Origin: Artemia franciscana
Taxonomy: Eukaryota > Arthropoda > Branchiopoda > Anostraca > Artemiidae
Assembly: GCF_032884065.1 (NCBI RefSeq)
Contig: NC_088868.1
Span: 370,001-434,000, forward strand
DNA: 64,000 nucleotides
Reading direction: 5' to 3'
Shown: piece by piece, positions 20,961 through 32,395 of the stretch
Numbering within the stretch: the first letter of the stretch is position 1
Layout: each line of letters begins with the position of its first letter
Notes under the pieces: model-generated
Seen by the model: the letters and a program-made list of their open reading frames with translations, nothing else
Database searches by the model: none
What the model was told of the DNA's origin: nothing
Program-made: the position numbers and the translations under genes

Positions 20961-21865
20961 ATTAAAATGAAATAGTTGGGGGCATCAAGTCAAGGCTAAT
21001 TTTAGAAAAAGCCAAGATAGATAGTCCAATTGAATGAGAAGCAAACCTTGGCATTAATCCCCCCCCCCCCTTATTAGGTACGCAAAAAAATGATGTTTGT
21101 TCATTTGTTAATAGATGTGTCTATCAAATATCCGTCCATGCGTCATTGCTAGGGTAGTAGAACCAAAATAGATAGTCATAGAATTCACCAGTCTGAATTA
21201 TAACGGGTCATTTATCTTATCTCGTCCCTTTTCCAGCTCAACCAAGCTTTAGATCGTCCTAAAAATCGAAAACGAATTTTGGTGATGTGTTGATAGTGTT
21301 CATTGAATATCTTTCCAGCTGATACCTCCAGCATCCCATTTTATCAAAACGCCCTGCTTTTCGCCTAGCCCTATATAGATGATCAAAATAGAAGATGTTT
21401 GACAATCTGTCATCATCCCCTAATTTATGTGAAAACATAATGATCTAATGAACTAATGAACTAATGAATTAATAATGATCATATGATCTAGCCATCTCGA
21501 TCACGTAATCCGCACAAATTCAATTCACTTTCTGTTGGATAACTAGAAGGACCAGGAAAATTCTTATTTCCTTTTCTAGTTTTGTTTAATGCCTTCAAAC
21601 ATTGTTGGCTTTGTGAAAAAATGAAATGCCACTTGAGTTATCCTAAGGGACAGAGGGAAACATCGAGCTTATAAGGGCGGTCAAAAAAACAGAAACCTCC
21701 ATTCTCAACAATATTTTTCCTTTTTACCATATGACTTATTCATTTCTTTATTCTTACAGAAGATGTTAAAAATAGACATAAATAAAAACAAAAATAGTTC
21801 ACAAAACCAGAAACAAAAGTTCGTCTCAGATACACGATTTACCTCTGACTTTTTTCAACTTCTTC
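20961..21865. other. unassigned
   Basis: No gene or repeat relative recognised apart from a C10 run near 21060. Confidence 0.4.
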
Positions 21866-21985
21866 TGTTTCGTATGCTGACCAATGGTGTGCTGTACCAA
21901 TCTCCTAATTTGTCTGCTTTCCGTTGGGATTGCAATGCGTGGTCGGGGGCAAATAATCCGACTCTTTCCTGAGTCAGATAATAAT
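21866..21985 (-). mobile_element. SINE fragment, lacking the tRNA head
   Basis: Shares an ordered set of blocks with the SINE at 58565-58847: GACCAATGGTGTGC, CTCCTAAT, GGGATTGCAATGCGTGGTCG, GGGGCAAAT and CTCAGA-like. The tRNA-like promoter part is absent. Confidence 0.55.
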
Positions 21986-22075
21986 TTTATAATGGTAACA
22001 ATTTAACAATTATGTTTACTGGGTATAAAAATTAATGATAAAAACATACCAAAAACAATTGAATGGAAATAAAAT
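21968..22075 (+). repeat. 110-bp direct repeat, copy 1
   Basis: GAGTCAGATAATAATTTTAT, then GGGTATAAAAATTAATGATA and ACATACCAAAAACAATTGAA recur almost unchanged at 23160-23272. The two copies bracket about 1.08 kb. Confidence 0.85.
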
Positions 22076-23157
22076 CTGAGCCGTAGAACAGCCTGGCGGC
22101 AGAGAAGGGCTATTGGTTCAACTTATGTTAATTGGTGTTATTTCCCAATGTTTTTACTACCGCTAGCTAAAGTGACCATAAAAATGTGGTAATTGGAAAA
22201 ACAACTGATAAATTAACGGAAAATAAAGGAGGAATGGATAATATAGCAGAGAATTTAAAATGCGAAGGTGCGAAAGAAAATCTTGAAAAAAGTCAGATTT
22301 TGCATTTTGCATAAAAACTTTAAGCAATTAATTTTTCAAGAAAGTCGTTAAGCTATGGATGTGAATTTTTCTCTGACTTGGCTTGGAAACTTAAGACCTG
22401 TTCGTGACTTCTCACATTTAATAATGTCAATATATTCGCGTGATTAAATAAATTTGTCGGTATGAGTTTAAAATTTAAGCGTAGCTACGACTTTAGTATA
22501 CAGTTTGGAGGATACTCTCTTCAAAGTATATCATAATTGATTAGATTAACAGTTCATGAGTGAAGGTTGAAGCTACCACCAAAGTTCCACCCCCCATCCA
22601 CCCTATGACTGTGTGTGTATTGCTAATTTGCAGTAAGGGAATATTATTTCTGCAACTACACCCTTGTTGGGAGGTACAAGCATAAAAAGTTGCCATAGTG
22701 TCACAGCCCACTAATCAGATGCGGATCTATCAGAAGACTTGGCAGCCGTATTCTGCATTAGATTTCTTCGCACTCATGATTATACTGCAATGGCATTTCA
22801 GCTAAATAGTGTAAACCAAGAGTACTGTCTCGCATACCCAAAGATAACTGTAACATCCAAAAAGATAACCAACAAGGTTATAAAGTCTTATTTCAGAGTT
22901 AAGAGTGAACACATCTAAAATCGGATATCTTATGAACAGTATTACACCAGTGAATTTTTCAAGTGAACAAATTTAATATTTGTAACACCAATCGACTCGG
23001 GATTATAGTGACGTATAAACCTATCCTATTTTTATCAATTAGTTTCATTGACTATAGACTTTTCAGAAGAACTAAAATAGCAGATTATATTATAATTGGA
23101 TATTCTTGCTAATTTAATTAAGGTGCGGTAACATCTCTTCTCATGAGTCAGATAATA
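22076..23157. other. unassigned, between direct repeats
   Basis: AT-rich; no open frame of note or recognised family. Confidence 0.4.
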
Positions 23158-23272
23158 ACGAGTCAGTCTGACTCAACGAGTCAGATAATAATTTTATAAT
23201 GGTAAAAATTTAACATTTATGTTTATTGGGTATAAAAATTAATGATAAAAACATACCAAAAACAATTGAATG
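23158..23272 (+). repeat. 110-bp direct repeat, copy 2
   Basis: Second copy of 21968-22075, followed by a short inverted GAATGGAGTTACTCCATTG. The pair could be solo remains of a terminal direct repeat or a segmental duplication; nothing in between decides it. Confidence 0.85.
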
Positions 23273-23399
23273 GAGTTACTCCATTGAATGGAGTAACATC
23301 TCTTCTTTATTTTTTTACAGCCCCATTTTTTTATTTCATTTCATTGAGAAGCGTACTGGGAACAAGCAGAAGAGGGGAAGGAACCTCCCGCAAGCAACG

Positions 23400-24555
23400 T
23401 ATTGTACCCGCCGGTATTAAGTTACCCGTAAATTGCGGGGAATAGTTGAGAGGGTCCTTACGCTTCCCTTGTTCCTAAGTTCCTTCAGTCAGTTCACATC
23501 TAGCTTACCATCAGTTCGCATATCAACTTCATTCAGTTCGCATATTAACTCTGTACTTGTTCGGAATAAATAACGAGTGAATTACTTTTGAACTTGTAAT
23601 TGAAACTTTTTAGATAGATTTATAAACTTATATGTGATTACTTCTTAAGGATTATTTATGGATGTTGGCTCTGAGTTAGTATTCAGCACTACTATCACCT
23701 GAGTCGAGCATTTAAAATACTTAGATTAATTGCAATTACTTGCAAATTGTTGGATTACTTGCCCCACTCAAAGATAAGTTATTATTTATTCTCATTTCAT
23801 TCATTCAGCCAGTGCGGATCATTTCATAATTGTGCTTATCGAGAACTTCTCTGTGGATATACCTTTTTCGCTTAATTGTTTTTGGACTTATGCCGAGTCG
23901 CGAGTGAAACTTCCTTAATATGGATAATTGGAATACCGGTACGCTTTATTATTGCCCAGTTTTGAACTTTGTTCAGCACAATCTTGATGAGGGCTTAGAC
24001 GATCAGTCGATTGTGAAATACGCCAGTGATTTTTTCCTGTATGAGGACGTTTATGGCGCTAAGAAACTTTGATACAGCAATTGCTTCCCAGATGACCCTT
24101 TGCCTCATCATTCGGGACCCAGTGCTAACAGTAATTCATAGTCGGATATTATTGCTACTCTTTCTCGATGCTCTGCAGAAAATATTGGTATTCCAGAGCT
24201 TGTGATAAAATCCTCCTCTGAAGTCCCCACTATTCTGGCGTCAGCTTATTCTATTCTTGCCGCCAAAGTCAAACAGTGCCTTGATCAGCTAAAATTGCTT
24301 GCTCACTTCAATATTCCAGCAACGTCACTATATATAGTTCTTTGGTCTCAGATGGTAAGGCTTTCAATTGCAAACCCTCGTACTCCATTGTTCTTAAAAT
24401 ATCCACCTCCAGAACTATGAGACCCCGTTTCTCACAAGGAAAAGCTTGATTCTTTCGCCGGACATGACGGAATTAGACCGGTAAAGTCCGATCCGGTAAG
24501 GAAAAGATGGGTTGTTGTACTGCTGAGGAAGACTTAATCCGCACTCTCAACTCTG
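23400..24555 (+). pseudogene. LINE 5' region and ORF1
   Basis: After a ~500-bp stretch without long frames (possible 5' UTR), the ATG at 23921 opens MDNWNTGTLYYCPVLNFVQH, DDQSIVKYASDFFLYEDVYG, a stop, YSNCFPDDPLPHHSG and, after a second stop, IGIPELVIKSSSEVPTILAS to AEEDLIRTLNSAL. The layout (Cys-containing N-terminus, then a KSSSEVPT linker) fits ORF1 of a CR1-type LINE. ORF2 of what seems the same element resumes at 26253, after a repeat A copy. ORF1 identity is inferred from position and style rather than a decisive motif. Confidence 0.5.
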
Positions 24556-26250
24556 CTCTAAAATTAAATAAAAAAACAAGTTTATTTAACTGAAAGTAAG
24601 GAGCGACATTAAAACTTAAAACGAACAGAAATTACTTCGTATATGAAAGGGGCTGCTTCCTCATCAACGCCCCACTCTTCAAGCTAAAGTTTGACTCTTT
24701 CTCTCAACTCAACTTTTTAAAACAGTGAAAAACTTTAGCGTAAAGAGCGGGGCATTAATGAGGAAGCAGCCCCTTTCATATACGAAGTAATTTCTGTTCT
24801 TTTAAGTTTTAATGTCGCTCCTTACTTTAAGTTAAAAAAATTTTTTTTTATTTAATTTCTGAACGTTTTTCAATCAATGCATGTTTTGATCTTGGCTCTA
24901 AGCAGAGGAATAATTAAAACGAAATTTGCATACTTATTTTTTGGCTAAATGGCTTTCTCATAGTTTTGATCGAATGATTTTGAGAAAAAATGAACAGGGG
25001 GGGGGGGAAGCCTAGTTGCCCTCCGATTTGTTGGTTTACTTAAAAAGGCAACTAGAACTTCTAATTTTTTTCAAATGTTTTTATTAGTAAAAGATATACA
25101 TAACTAATGAATTAGCTTACGTAACGAACTTTTGTATTCTTATGTTTTTGTTACATATATGAGGGGGTTCACCCCCTCGTCAGCACCTCGCTCTTTACAC
25201 TAAAGCTTAAATTTTGTCCCAATTCATCAAGAATGACACCTGAATCACAAAAGCCCTAGAATAAATAGTTGAAATTACTAAAAATACTTTAGCGTAAAGA
25301 GTGAGGTATTAGGAGGAGGTGAGAACTTCATATGCGTAATAATTTCTGTTCGTTTTAAATTTTAATGATGCTCGTTACTTCAAGTTGAAAAAACTTTTTC
25401 ATATTTGTTTTTTCATTGTTTTTTTTTAATAATGCTAGAAAATCCTGAGCTTCGTTCATGGAGATTTTCTTCCCCCATGACAAATTCCTCCACGGAAAGT
25501 TCCCCCAACATATCCCCTCTTCTCAACCCCTCCCCCAACCAAAAAATCCCCCTGAAAAGGTCTGTACCCTTCCCAATAACCCTTACTATATGCAAGCACT
25601 GCTCAAAGTTTGTAACTTGTAGCCCCTCCCACGGGGACCGTGGGGGAGTAAGTCGTCCCCAAAGACACAGTTATAAGGTTTTTCGACTACGCTGAACAAA
25701 ATGGCTATCTCAGAATTTTGATCCGCTGACTTTGGGAAAATAATTAGCGTGGGAGGGGGCCTAGATGCCCTCCAATTTTTTGGTTACTTAAAAAGGGCAC
25801 TAGAACTTTTCATTTCCGTTAAAATGAGCCCTCTCGCAACATTCTAGGAACACTGGGTCGATACAATCACCCCTGGGAAAAAAAACAAACAAACAAATAA
25901 AAACGCATCCGTGATCTGCCTTCTGGCAAAAAATACAAAATTCCACATTTTTGTAAATAGGACGTTGAAACTTCTACAGTAGGGTTCTCTGATACGCTGA
26001 ATCTGATGGTGTGATTTTCGTTAAGATTCTATGACTTTTAGGGGTGTATCCCCCTATTTTCTAAAATAAGGCAAAATTTCTCAAGCTCGTAACTTTTGAT
26101 GGGTAAGACTAAACTTGATGAAACTTATATATTTAGAATCAGCATTAAAATTTTGATGCGGCTATTGGTATCAAAATTCCATTTTTTAGAGTTTTGAATA
26201 CTATTGAGCCGGGTTGCTCCTTACTACAGTTCGTTACCACGAACTGTTTG
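24556..26250 (+). repeat. repeat A, long copy, inside the LINE
   Basis: The fullest forward copy. Positions 24566-24712 and 24722-24850 form a palindrome (AACTGAAAGTAAGGAGCGAC versus its complement, loop at TTTTTAAAACAGTGAAAAAC). Then come a block with CCTAGTTGCCCTCC, a second hairpin around CTCGCTCTTTACACTAAAGC (25190-25310), a CCAATAACCCTTACTATATG block, CGATACAATCACCCCTGGGA, and the end palindrome CAGTTCGTTACCACGAACTG at 26228-26247. It is composite, with at least two hairpin modules. Confidence 0.8.
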
Positions 26251-28985
26251 AAATGAACCAAGCCACTATTTTAAGTTTTGCTTCTCTCAATATTAGCGGC
26301 ACGAAAGACAAAGACTTGTTAATTAATGAATAATTAGTCCATGACATAGTGTTCTTGCAAGAACATCTCTTGACCAAATCAAACGTTACTAGCCTAAAGC
26401 GATCTTCTGTCCACCATTTTTGTCGAAAGAGGCCTAGAAAATCAGAGGCCGCCCTTCCTGTAGTCTAGCAATTTTCTTCCGATCCCCATCAAAGCCCTCA
26501 GTGTTTCATTGTGATGATAACATCTTAGCGATTCAATGTGACAGTACTGCCTTTATAAATGTTTACTTACCTTGTGATCGACGTTCTATAGCATCGTTTA
26601 CATCTTTTGCTAGATGTTGCTCCAGTTTAAAGTGTCTACTCGAAAGTTTGCGTTTAAAAGACCTAAATTAGGTTTTAGCTGGTGAACTTAACTGTGGCAT
26701 TCTCGGTACCTCTGATAGGTCAATCCTCCTGCTAGAATCACTTCCTAGCAGATATCACGTCGCACATAAGAGCCTTCCATTCACGGATATTCATAACAGA
26801 GGCTATTCAAAATCAAAGGCTGGATCACATGATCACTTCCAGTTCCAGCTTATTATCGTCGATTTTCTGGGTGGACGAAGAGAAGATTGATGACGATCAC
26901 CTTATTCTTATGTGTGATTTGTCCTGTGAGCTATCTGGCCAAACACTTTCGGCTCAGCCGATTTGGCACACGAAGCTGTCGACCATAAAAGTGCCATGTC
27001 ACCTGCTGAAAACTTTGGTTTCCTCGCCTTCAGGCAGAATTGACCTAAATTTCTAATATTAGCAAATTGTCCATTGCCTTAAATCAGCTTCCAAAGCTGC
27101 AGAGCCTGTGGATAAAGTTTGGATCGTTGCTAGGAATCTTAATTGGAACGTTGATCCCGAAGTAAGACGTGCTAAGCAAAAAGCCAAATTTTGGCTGCGT
27201 ATGTGGACATCATCTGACCGACCATCGTCTGGAGCTGTGTTCTCTGCGAAACAAAAGTATAAACTTGAATATAAGGCCGGTTTGAAGAGAGCACGCTTGA
27301 ATGCATGGCTAGGCCCCACGGATAAGGCCTCATGGAATAAGATTATTAATAGCGAGCAATGTTGCCCATCTGCCCTATCTTGTCTCCAGCTAGCTAATTT
27401 TGTCGATCATTATAAGCACATGTTTAGTGTATTTAAGAGTTTTCTTCAGTCTTTTTATTATAAGATGCTTAAACCGCTATTACCATACTGTCTCCTGCAA
27501 GCTCATATTCAGCCAGTAGCAATGTTTGATATTCGCTGGGCTTTAAGAAAAATTAAACGTTCAAATAGCATTGACGGTGAAGGCCTTTATTACCGATTGT
27601 TTGCTTATAATTGTCCTGCTTTACTTAACCATCTACAAATACTTTTCCAGTCTTGCCTAGCACAGTCACTTGTTCCTGATAGTTTCCTTTGTGGACGTGT
27701 AAGGTCTATTCTAAAGCAGGCAAGGACCCCATTTCATGTGCAAATTATCGTCCTATTACAGTACTGTGTTTTTTGAGTAAGTTGCTTGAACATTTATTAC
27801 TACCGGAAATTGAGTCGAAATACGATTTTACGCCTTTTTAGTTTGGTTTTCAGAAAAGTTTCCGTTGCCCCCATGCACAACATATTTTAAGCCGGCTCAT
27901 GAAAGATGCCGTGAAAATAAAAATGTCTTTATACTGTCTTATTGTTTATATTTCTGGGGCTTTCGACAATGTTGTGCACTCTCAAGCTCTATTTTCACTT
28001 CCGTCTTCAGGTGTTAATCATTCTGTATTATGTTTATTTTCTTCTTGGTATTCAAAGTCTTGAATTCAAGTTACCATGAATGGCCAAATATCTGACCAGG
28101 TAAAAATTAATAAGGGAGTTCAGCAAGGTGCCGTGTTGTCTCCTAGTATATTTAAATGTGCACTTGCATCGTGCCTGCGTCCCCTTAAAAGTTTGTTTTT
28201 TACGGTAATATTGGTTTGTCTTATGTTGCATATGCAGGCAACGTTCTACTTGTTGGCCAGACCCGCCGTGGATTGCTTTCCAATTTCACTATATTAAACA
28301 ATGAACTATCTAAGATTGGACTGTCAGTTAATGCGTCTAAATGCGAGTTTATTTTTTTAAATAGCTCTTATGTGATCGCTCCATTTATTGCCGGGACTGC
28401 AGTTCTACCATATTCTACTTCAGTTAGATGGCTTGGTCTGTGTTTTGGCCCAACACTTTCCACTACCTGTTCATCCCTAGTGAATCAAGCCGTGAAAAAC
28501 CTATGCGTCACTTGCAGGAAAATATTCCCAAATAAAAGCCATTACAACCGTAAAGGTTTGTGCATGATTTATAACACTTATTGTGCCCCTGTACTTTTTT
28601 TTTATCGGGCATCGATCATCTGTTTCGCAAGAAACATTACCAGACTCTGCGTGCGGCCTCTTTAAGATGTTGCAAATTTCTCCTCCGGCTTTCTAGATAG
28701 CACCGAAACAAAAACGTCATTGCTCGATTTGGTTTAATAAACGTGCCCTCTCGGATTCAGTCTTTTAGTGGCGATTTATGTAAAAAGACTATCAACTTTA
28801 TTTACGTTTACGACCATCTGCAGCCTTTTTTTCCATATTTATACTGGTTAATTAGTTCATGTTGTCTTTGTTGGTTTGAACTTTTTTTCTCGCTGTTTAT
28901 CGTTTTCGCTTTTGTTTATTTATAATATTCCGTGCTTTTGTTTTTATACTTTTACGGGTAATAAAGTTCATTCATTCATTCAAGG
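26251..28985 (+). pseudogene. LINE ORF2: endonuclease and reverse transcriptase (CR1-like)
   Basis: A non-LTR retrotransposon polyprotein, broken by many stops and frameshifts. The ATG at 26253 starts MNQATILSFASLNISGTKDK, and LVHDIVFLQEHLLTKSN marks the APE-type endonuclease. The linker is open at 27108-27776 (NSEQCCPSALSCLQLANFVD, KRSNSIDGEGLYY). The RT follows with RPITVLCFLSKLLEHLL, YISGAFDNVVH (first catalytic Asp kept), VQQGAVLSPSIF, and YVAYAGNVLL where YADD is expected, so the second catalytic pair is lost. A C-terminal SVRWLGLCFG block precedes the tail TAATAAAGTTCATTCATTC, an (ATTC)n end usual for CR1/L2-type LINEs. Confidence 0.88.
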
Positions 28986-29665
28986 CTGACAACCTCTTAA
29001 ATTAGTCCCAATCCAGTCAACAGAAAATTTGATACAGGCAGCTTGTTTTAATACCAGCCCACCTATCGTACCGTTAAGCGTGCTCAAGTTACCCTTCCTT
29101 GCTTCAAAAATACCAGGTAACAGTGCTTCAGGTCAATCTGTTTGGTAGGAAATGAGACGAAACTAAAAAAATAGAAAATACGGTTATCTTTATCAAGTCT
29201 GTGTTTCTGAGCTAAACCCTATAAAACCAATTCTAAGACCTAAGCTAGACAATTTACTTTTTTTTTCTCTTCTCAACCTCAATTAAAGAGGTATTTTTAT
29301 TTGTCATTTATTGCCTCCCTGTTTGGAATTTTTCCAGAATCATTTCTATACTTTTTTCTAGAATCTGTCCACAATATAGCTTTCCATCCCATTTGCATTT
29401 TGAAAATCTGAAAACAGGATGAAATTGCAAAACTAATCTTCCACCCTGCGTTCGATTACTTGTCTGATTACTTATCCGACAAGTAGGATTACTAATCCAA
29501 TCGTTTCATGAGATACACTTAACGACAGATATTAGTCAGATAGCCATCCGGAACGCTCAGGATTACATATCTGAGGGCGTACACCGTCTAACCCCAGAAA
29601 ACGCAGGATTTTCTGGAAGATGTAACTAGACGGCATAAGGGTTAAATATTATACTGACATGTTAA
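28986..29665. other. unassigned
   Basis: No open frame or family recognised. Confidence 0.4.
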
Positions 29666-30040
29666 AAAAAGGCGAGGGTGTAGTCAATCTCGACTTATCC
29701 CAGTGAAAGATAGGAATGGGGCCACAATTAGTGATAAGCATAGAGTTAAAGAGAGGTGGGCGGAACATTTTGAGAATGTGCTAAACTGAGATTTAGTTGC
29801 AGGAAAAAATATAGAGGAAAATATAGAGGACCTTGGATGTGGAGGAAGATTTGTTTTGTGAGGAAGAATTAGTAACAGTACTAAAAGGATTAAAAAATAA
29901 TAAGGCTCCGAGTGTTAATATTGTGTTAAATTAGATTTTTAAACATGGTTTCCCTGAGGTTTGACATAAGCTACTGAAGATTTTGATAATGATTTTTAAA
30001 AAAGAGGAAGTATCTAATGAGTTTAGGAAAGCTCATTTTT
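29666..30040 (+). mobile_element. LINE fragment (pre-RT linker)
   Basis: VKDRNGATISDKHRVKERWA then EHFENVLN, with the second half (CEEELVTVLKGLKNNKAPSV, FKHGFPEV, FRKAH) in another frame. This is the well-known RERWAEHF...LKNNKAPG linker between endonuclease and RT in I/RTE-type LINEs. Stops and a frameshift are present. It ends at the edge of the inverted duplication. Confidence 0.85.
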
Positions 30041-30205
30041 TTTCCCTTTTTCCCTGTTAATAACCCTTTTACCTTTCTACGTTAAAAGTATCACTCTTCA
30101 TTGCTTAACCAAAAATAATCAGAAAATAAAAAAAATAATGAGAAAATTCAACAGATAATAGAACAAAATTAAAGAAAGTAGTATAAACAAAAAATAATTA
30201 CTTAC

Positions 30206-30439
30206 ATACTGCTTCCTAATAGCGTCAAACGCGCCTTTAAGCATGCCAAGCAGATGCTTGCAGTCTGGATTTTCAGATTTTACTTTCAAAACTTTACAGT
30301 TACCACCTTTTATGGGAAATTCAGCATAGTCATCTTCATTGTAGAGATTTTTCATATAAGCAATGGTTGATACAGATACTGTAAGAAGCTTTATTATGTA
30401 TGACTGAGAGCTTTCTTGGCCCTCAACAGCATAGAACTT
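30206..30439 (-). CDS. HORMA-domain exon, inverted extra copy
   Basis: A 234-nt exon-like segment on the minus strand, bounded by TTTCTTTTTTAG and GTAAGTAA, fully open for 78 codons. It reads KFYAVEGQESSQSYIIKLLT, VSVSTIAYMKNLYNEDDYAE, then CKHLLGMLKGAFDAIRKQY. This corresponds to the first part of the HORMA fold in HORMAD/Hop1 proteins (family: VKRLLAVSxSCITYLRGxFP ... GCYDALQKKY). It differs from the + strand exon at 42987-43220 by about 11 residues and only about five silent changes, suggesting little constraint on one of them. No matching downstream exons were found to its left on the minus strand, so it is either a bystander copy or part of an undetected antiparallel gene. Confidence 0.75.
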
Positions 30440-30572
30440 CTAAAAAAGAAAAGTACATTTTTTTCAAAATATATTTAACTACTTTGATAAAAATAAAACT
30501 TTAAACAAAACTACGATTCTCTCTTGCGGCAACAAAAAAGATAAAAGCCACGAAAATTTCAGAGGCAATCAA

Positions 30573-31735
30573 ACAGCCCATTGTAACGAGCTGTAAGTAA
30601 GGAGCAAAACGGCTCAATAGTAACTAAAACTCTAAAAATTTAGATACCAATAGATATATCAAGAGAATTGGCTTATTGTGCGGATTACATATATATCAGT
30701 ATCATTAAGTTTAGTGCTACCCATCAAACGCTGAGAAAATTTGCCTGATTTTCGGAAAAGCGAGGAACCCCCACCTTAAAAGTCAAAGAAGCTTAATGAA
30801 AATTACGCCATCAGATTCAGCGTATCAGAGAATCCTGCTGTAAATTTTTCGACCTCCTTTCTGCAAAATGTGGAAAATGTGGAATCTGTGAAAGATCACT
30901 GATGTGATTTCTTTTTTAAAGTTTTCCCCAGGGGTGATAGTATAGACCCAATGGTCGTAGAATATCGGAAGAAGGCTCATCCGAACGGAATTCAAAAGTT
31001 CTAGTGACCTTTTTAATTGAACAAAAACACTGGAGGGCAACCAGGCCACCTTCCATGCCCTTTTTTCTCAAAAAATTGTCCGATCAAAAACTTATGATAG
31101 CCATTTTGCTTAGCATAATCGAGAGGCCCAATAAATTTGCCTTTGGAAATAACATGACCCCTTGTTTGCCTCTTGTTTACTTATAGTATTTGTTATTGGG
31201 AAAGTATGCATGCGTTTTTTGGGCGGGGTGGGGGACAAATTTTACGCTGAGGGATTTTGCAGGGGGAAAATTTTCCATGGTGAGGGGGTGGGGTGAAATT
31301 GTCAGAAGTTTTACACTGGGAGAATTTGTCAGAATTCTTATACGAAATTCTTTTCATATCTTGCTTTCTCTTTGCTGACTCAATTTTACGCATGGAGACG
31401 TAAAAGGCAATTTTCCGGGCAAAATTTTTCCGTGAAGGTGGAGCCATACATCACGGCATGATTAAAAACACAATCAAAAATGCAAAAAAAAACAAGTTTT
31501 TCAACTCAAAGTAGGGAGCAACATTAAAACTTAAAACGAACAGGAATTATTAAACATATGAGGGGGGTTTACCCCTCCTCAACACTTCGCTCTTTACGCT
31601 AAACTTTGAATTTTGTCCCAATTCTTGTAAGAACACGAAACACAAGGGTGGTTTAATTAGAACACTAAACAGCTTTTTTTTAAAGAACTAAAAAACTTTA
31701 GCATGAACAGCAAGGTGTTGAGGAGAGGCAAACCA
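30573..31735 (-). repeat. repeat A copy in left arm
   Basis: Reverse orientation: GGAGCAAAACGGCTCAATAG at the outer end, then CAGCGTATCAGAGAATCCTG, a GGGTGATAGTATAGACCCAA block and the arm AGTAGGGAGCAACATTAAAA near 31510. It is mirrored in the right arm. Confidence 0.8.
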
Positions 31736-31749
31736 AAGAATATGTTGAT

Positions 31750-32395
31750 AATTTTAAATAAGACAAAAAACCAAACGAATAAGATATGAGGGACACTAAG
31801 ACTTCATCAGACATGCAGTTCAAATTAAGAGAACAATATTCCAGAGCAATCGTACACGGAACCAAAGGACATAATTGTTACTAACAGCTACAGGAGTAAA
31901 AAGACAAGGTCCTAGGTAAAATTATACCAGTTTTATTAGGGAATTATAATATCCATGTCGGTAGAAATAGGGATAGATGGTATCTTACCCTAGGTAAAGT
32001 TAATGTAGGAAAAGAAAACAGTAATGGTTAAAGACTGCTGCAATTTTGTAGGTGTAACAATCTAGTTAGAACCAATTCAGTATTTGGTCATAAAATGGCA
32101 CATAAGTTAACATGGTATGCACATGAAGATAAAACAACAAAACTTCTTGGGCATATTATTGTAAACCAAAGACTGGCAGGATCTTAAAAGATACTAGGGT
32201 ACAGAGAAGTGCTATTAAATGATATCAAAAGTAAAGATTGCTATCTAGTAGTGGCTAAGGTTGATCTAAAGCTATTATTTAGGAAGACTAACTACCTTGA
32301 GGATTTTTCACTGTTGATGAAAGATGAGGATTTGAGAGCGAATCCTCTAAATTGGAGGATTTTACTTCAGTTCTGTTTTTTTTAATTTCTGTAGG
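31750..32395 (+). mobile_element. LINE endonuclease fragment, left arm
   Basis: Reads SDMQFKLREQYSRAIVHGTK, IPVLLGNYNIHVGRNRDRWY, then LLQFCRCNNLVRTNSVFGHK, MAHKLTWYAHEDKTTKLLGH and VLLNDIKSKDCYLVVAKVDL. These are endonuclease blocks (LLGDFNAHVGRN, LTWYS in active relatives) of an I/RTE-like LINE, with the key Asp-Phe replaced by Asn-Tyr. Several stops are present. Confidence 0.85.

Noticed and set aside
21968-23272. LTR retroelement with 110-bp terminal repeats
   Set aside because: The repeats are far shorter than usual LTRs, the interior has no coding capacity, and no primer-binding site was recognised.
29286-30205. Antiparallel HORMA downstream exons to the left of 30206
   Set aside because: The minus strand was scanned by eye for LRELVLGIYTDP- and LTMKFYYY-like segments down to about 16 kb; none was seen. 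A divergent exon could have been missed.
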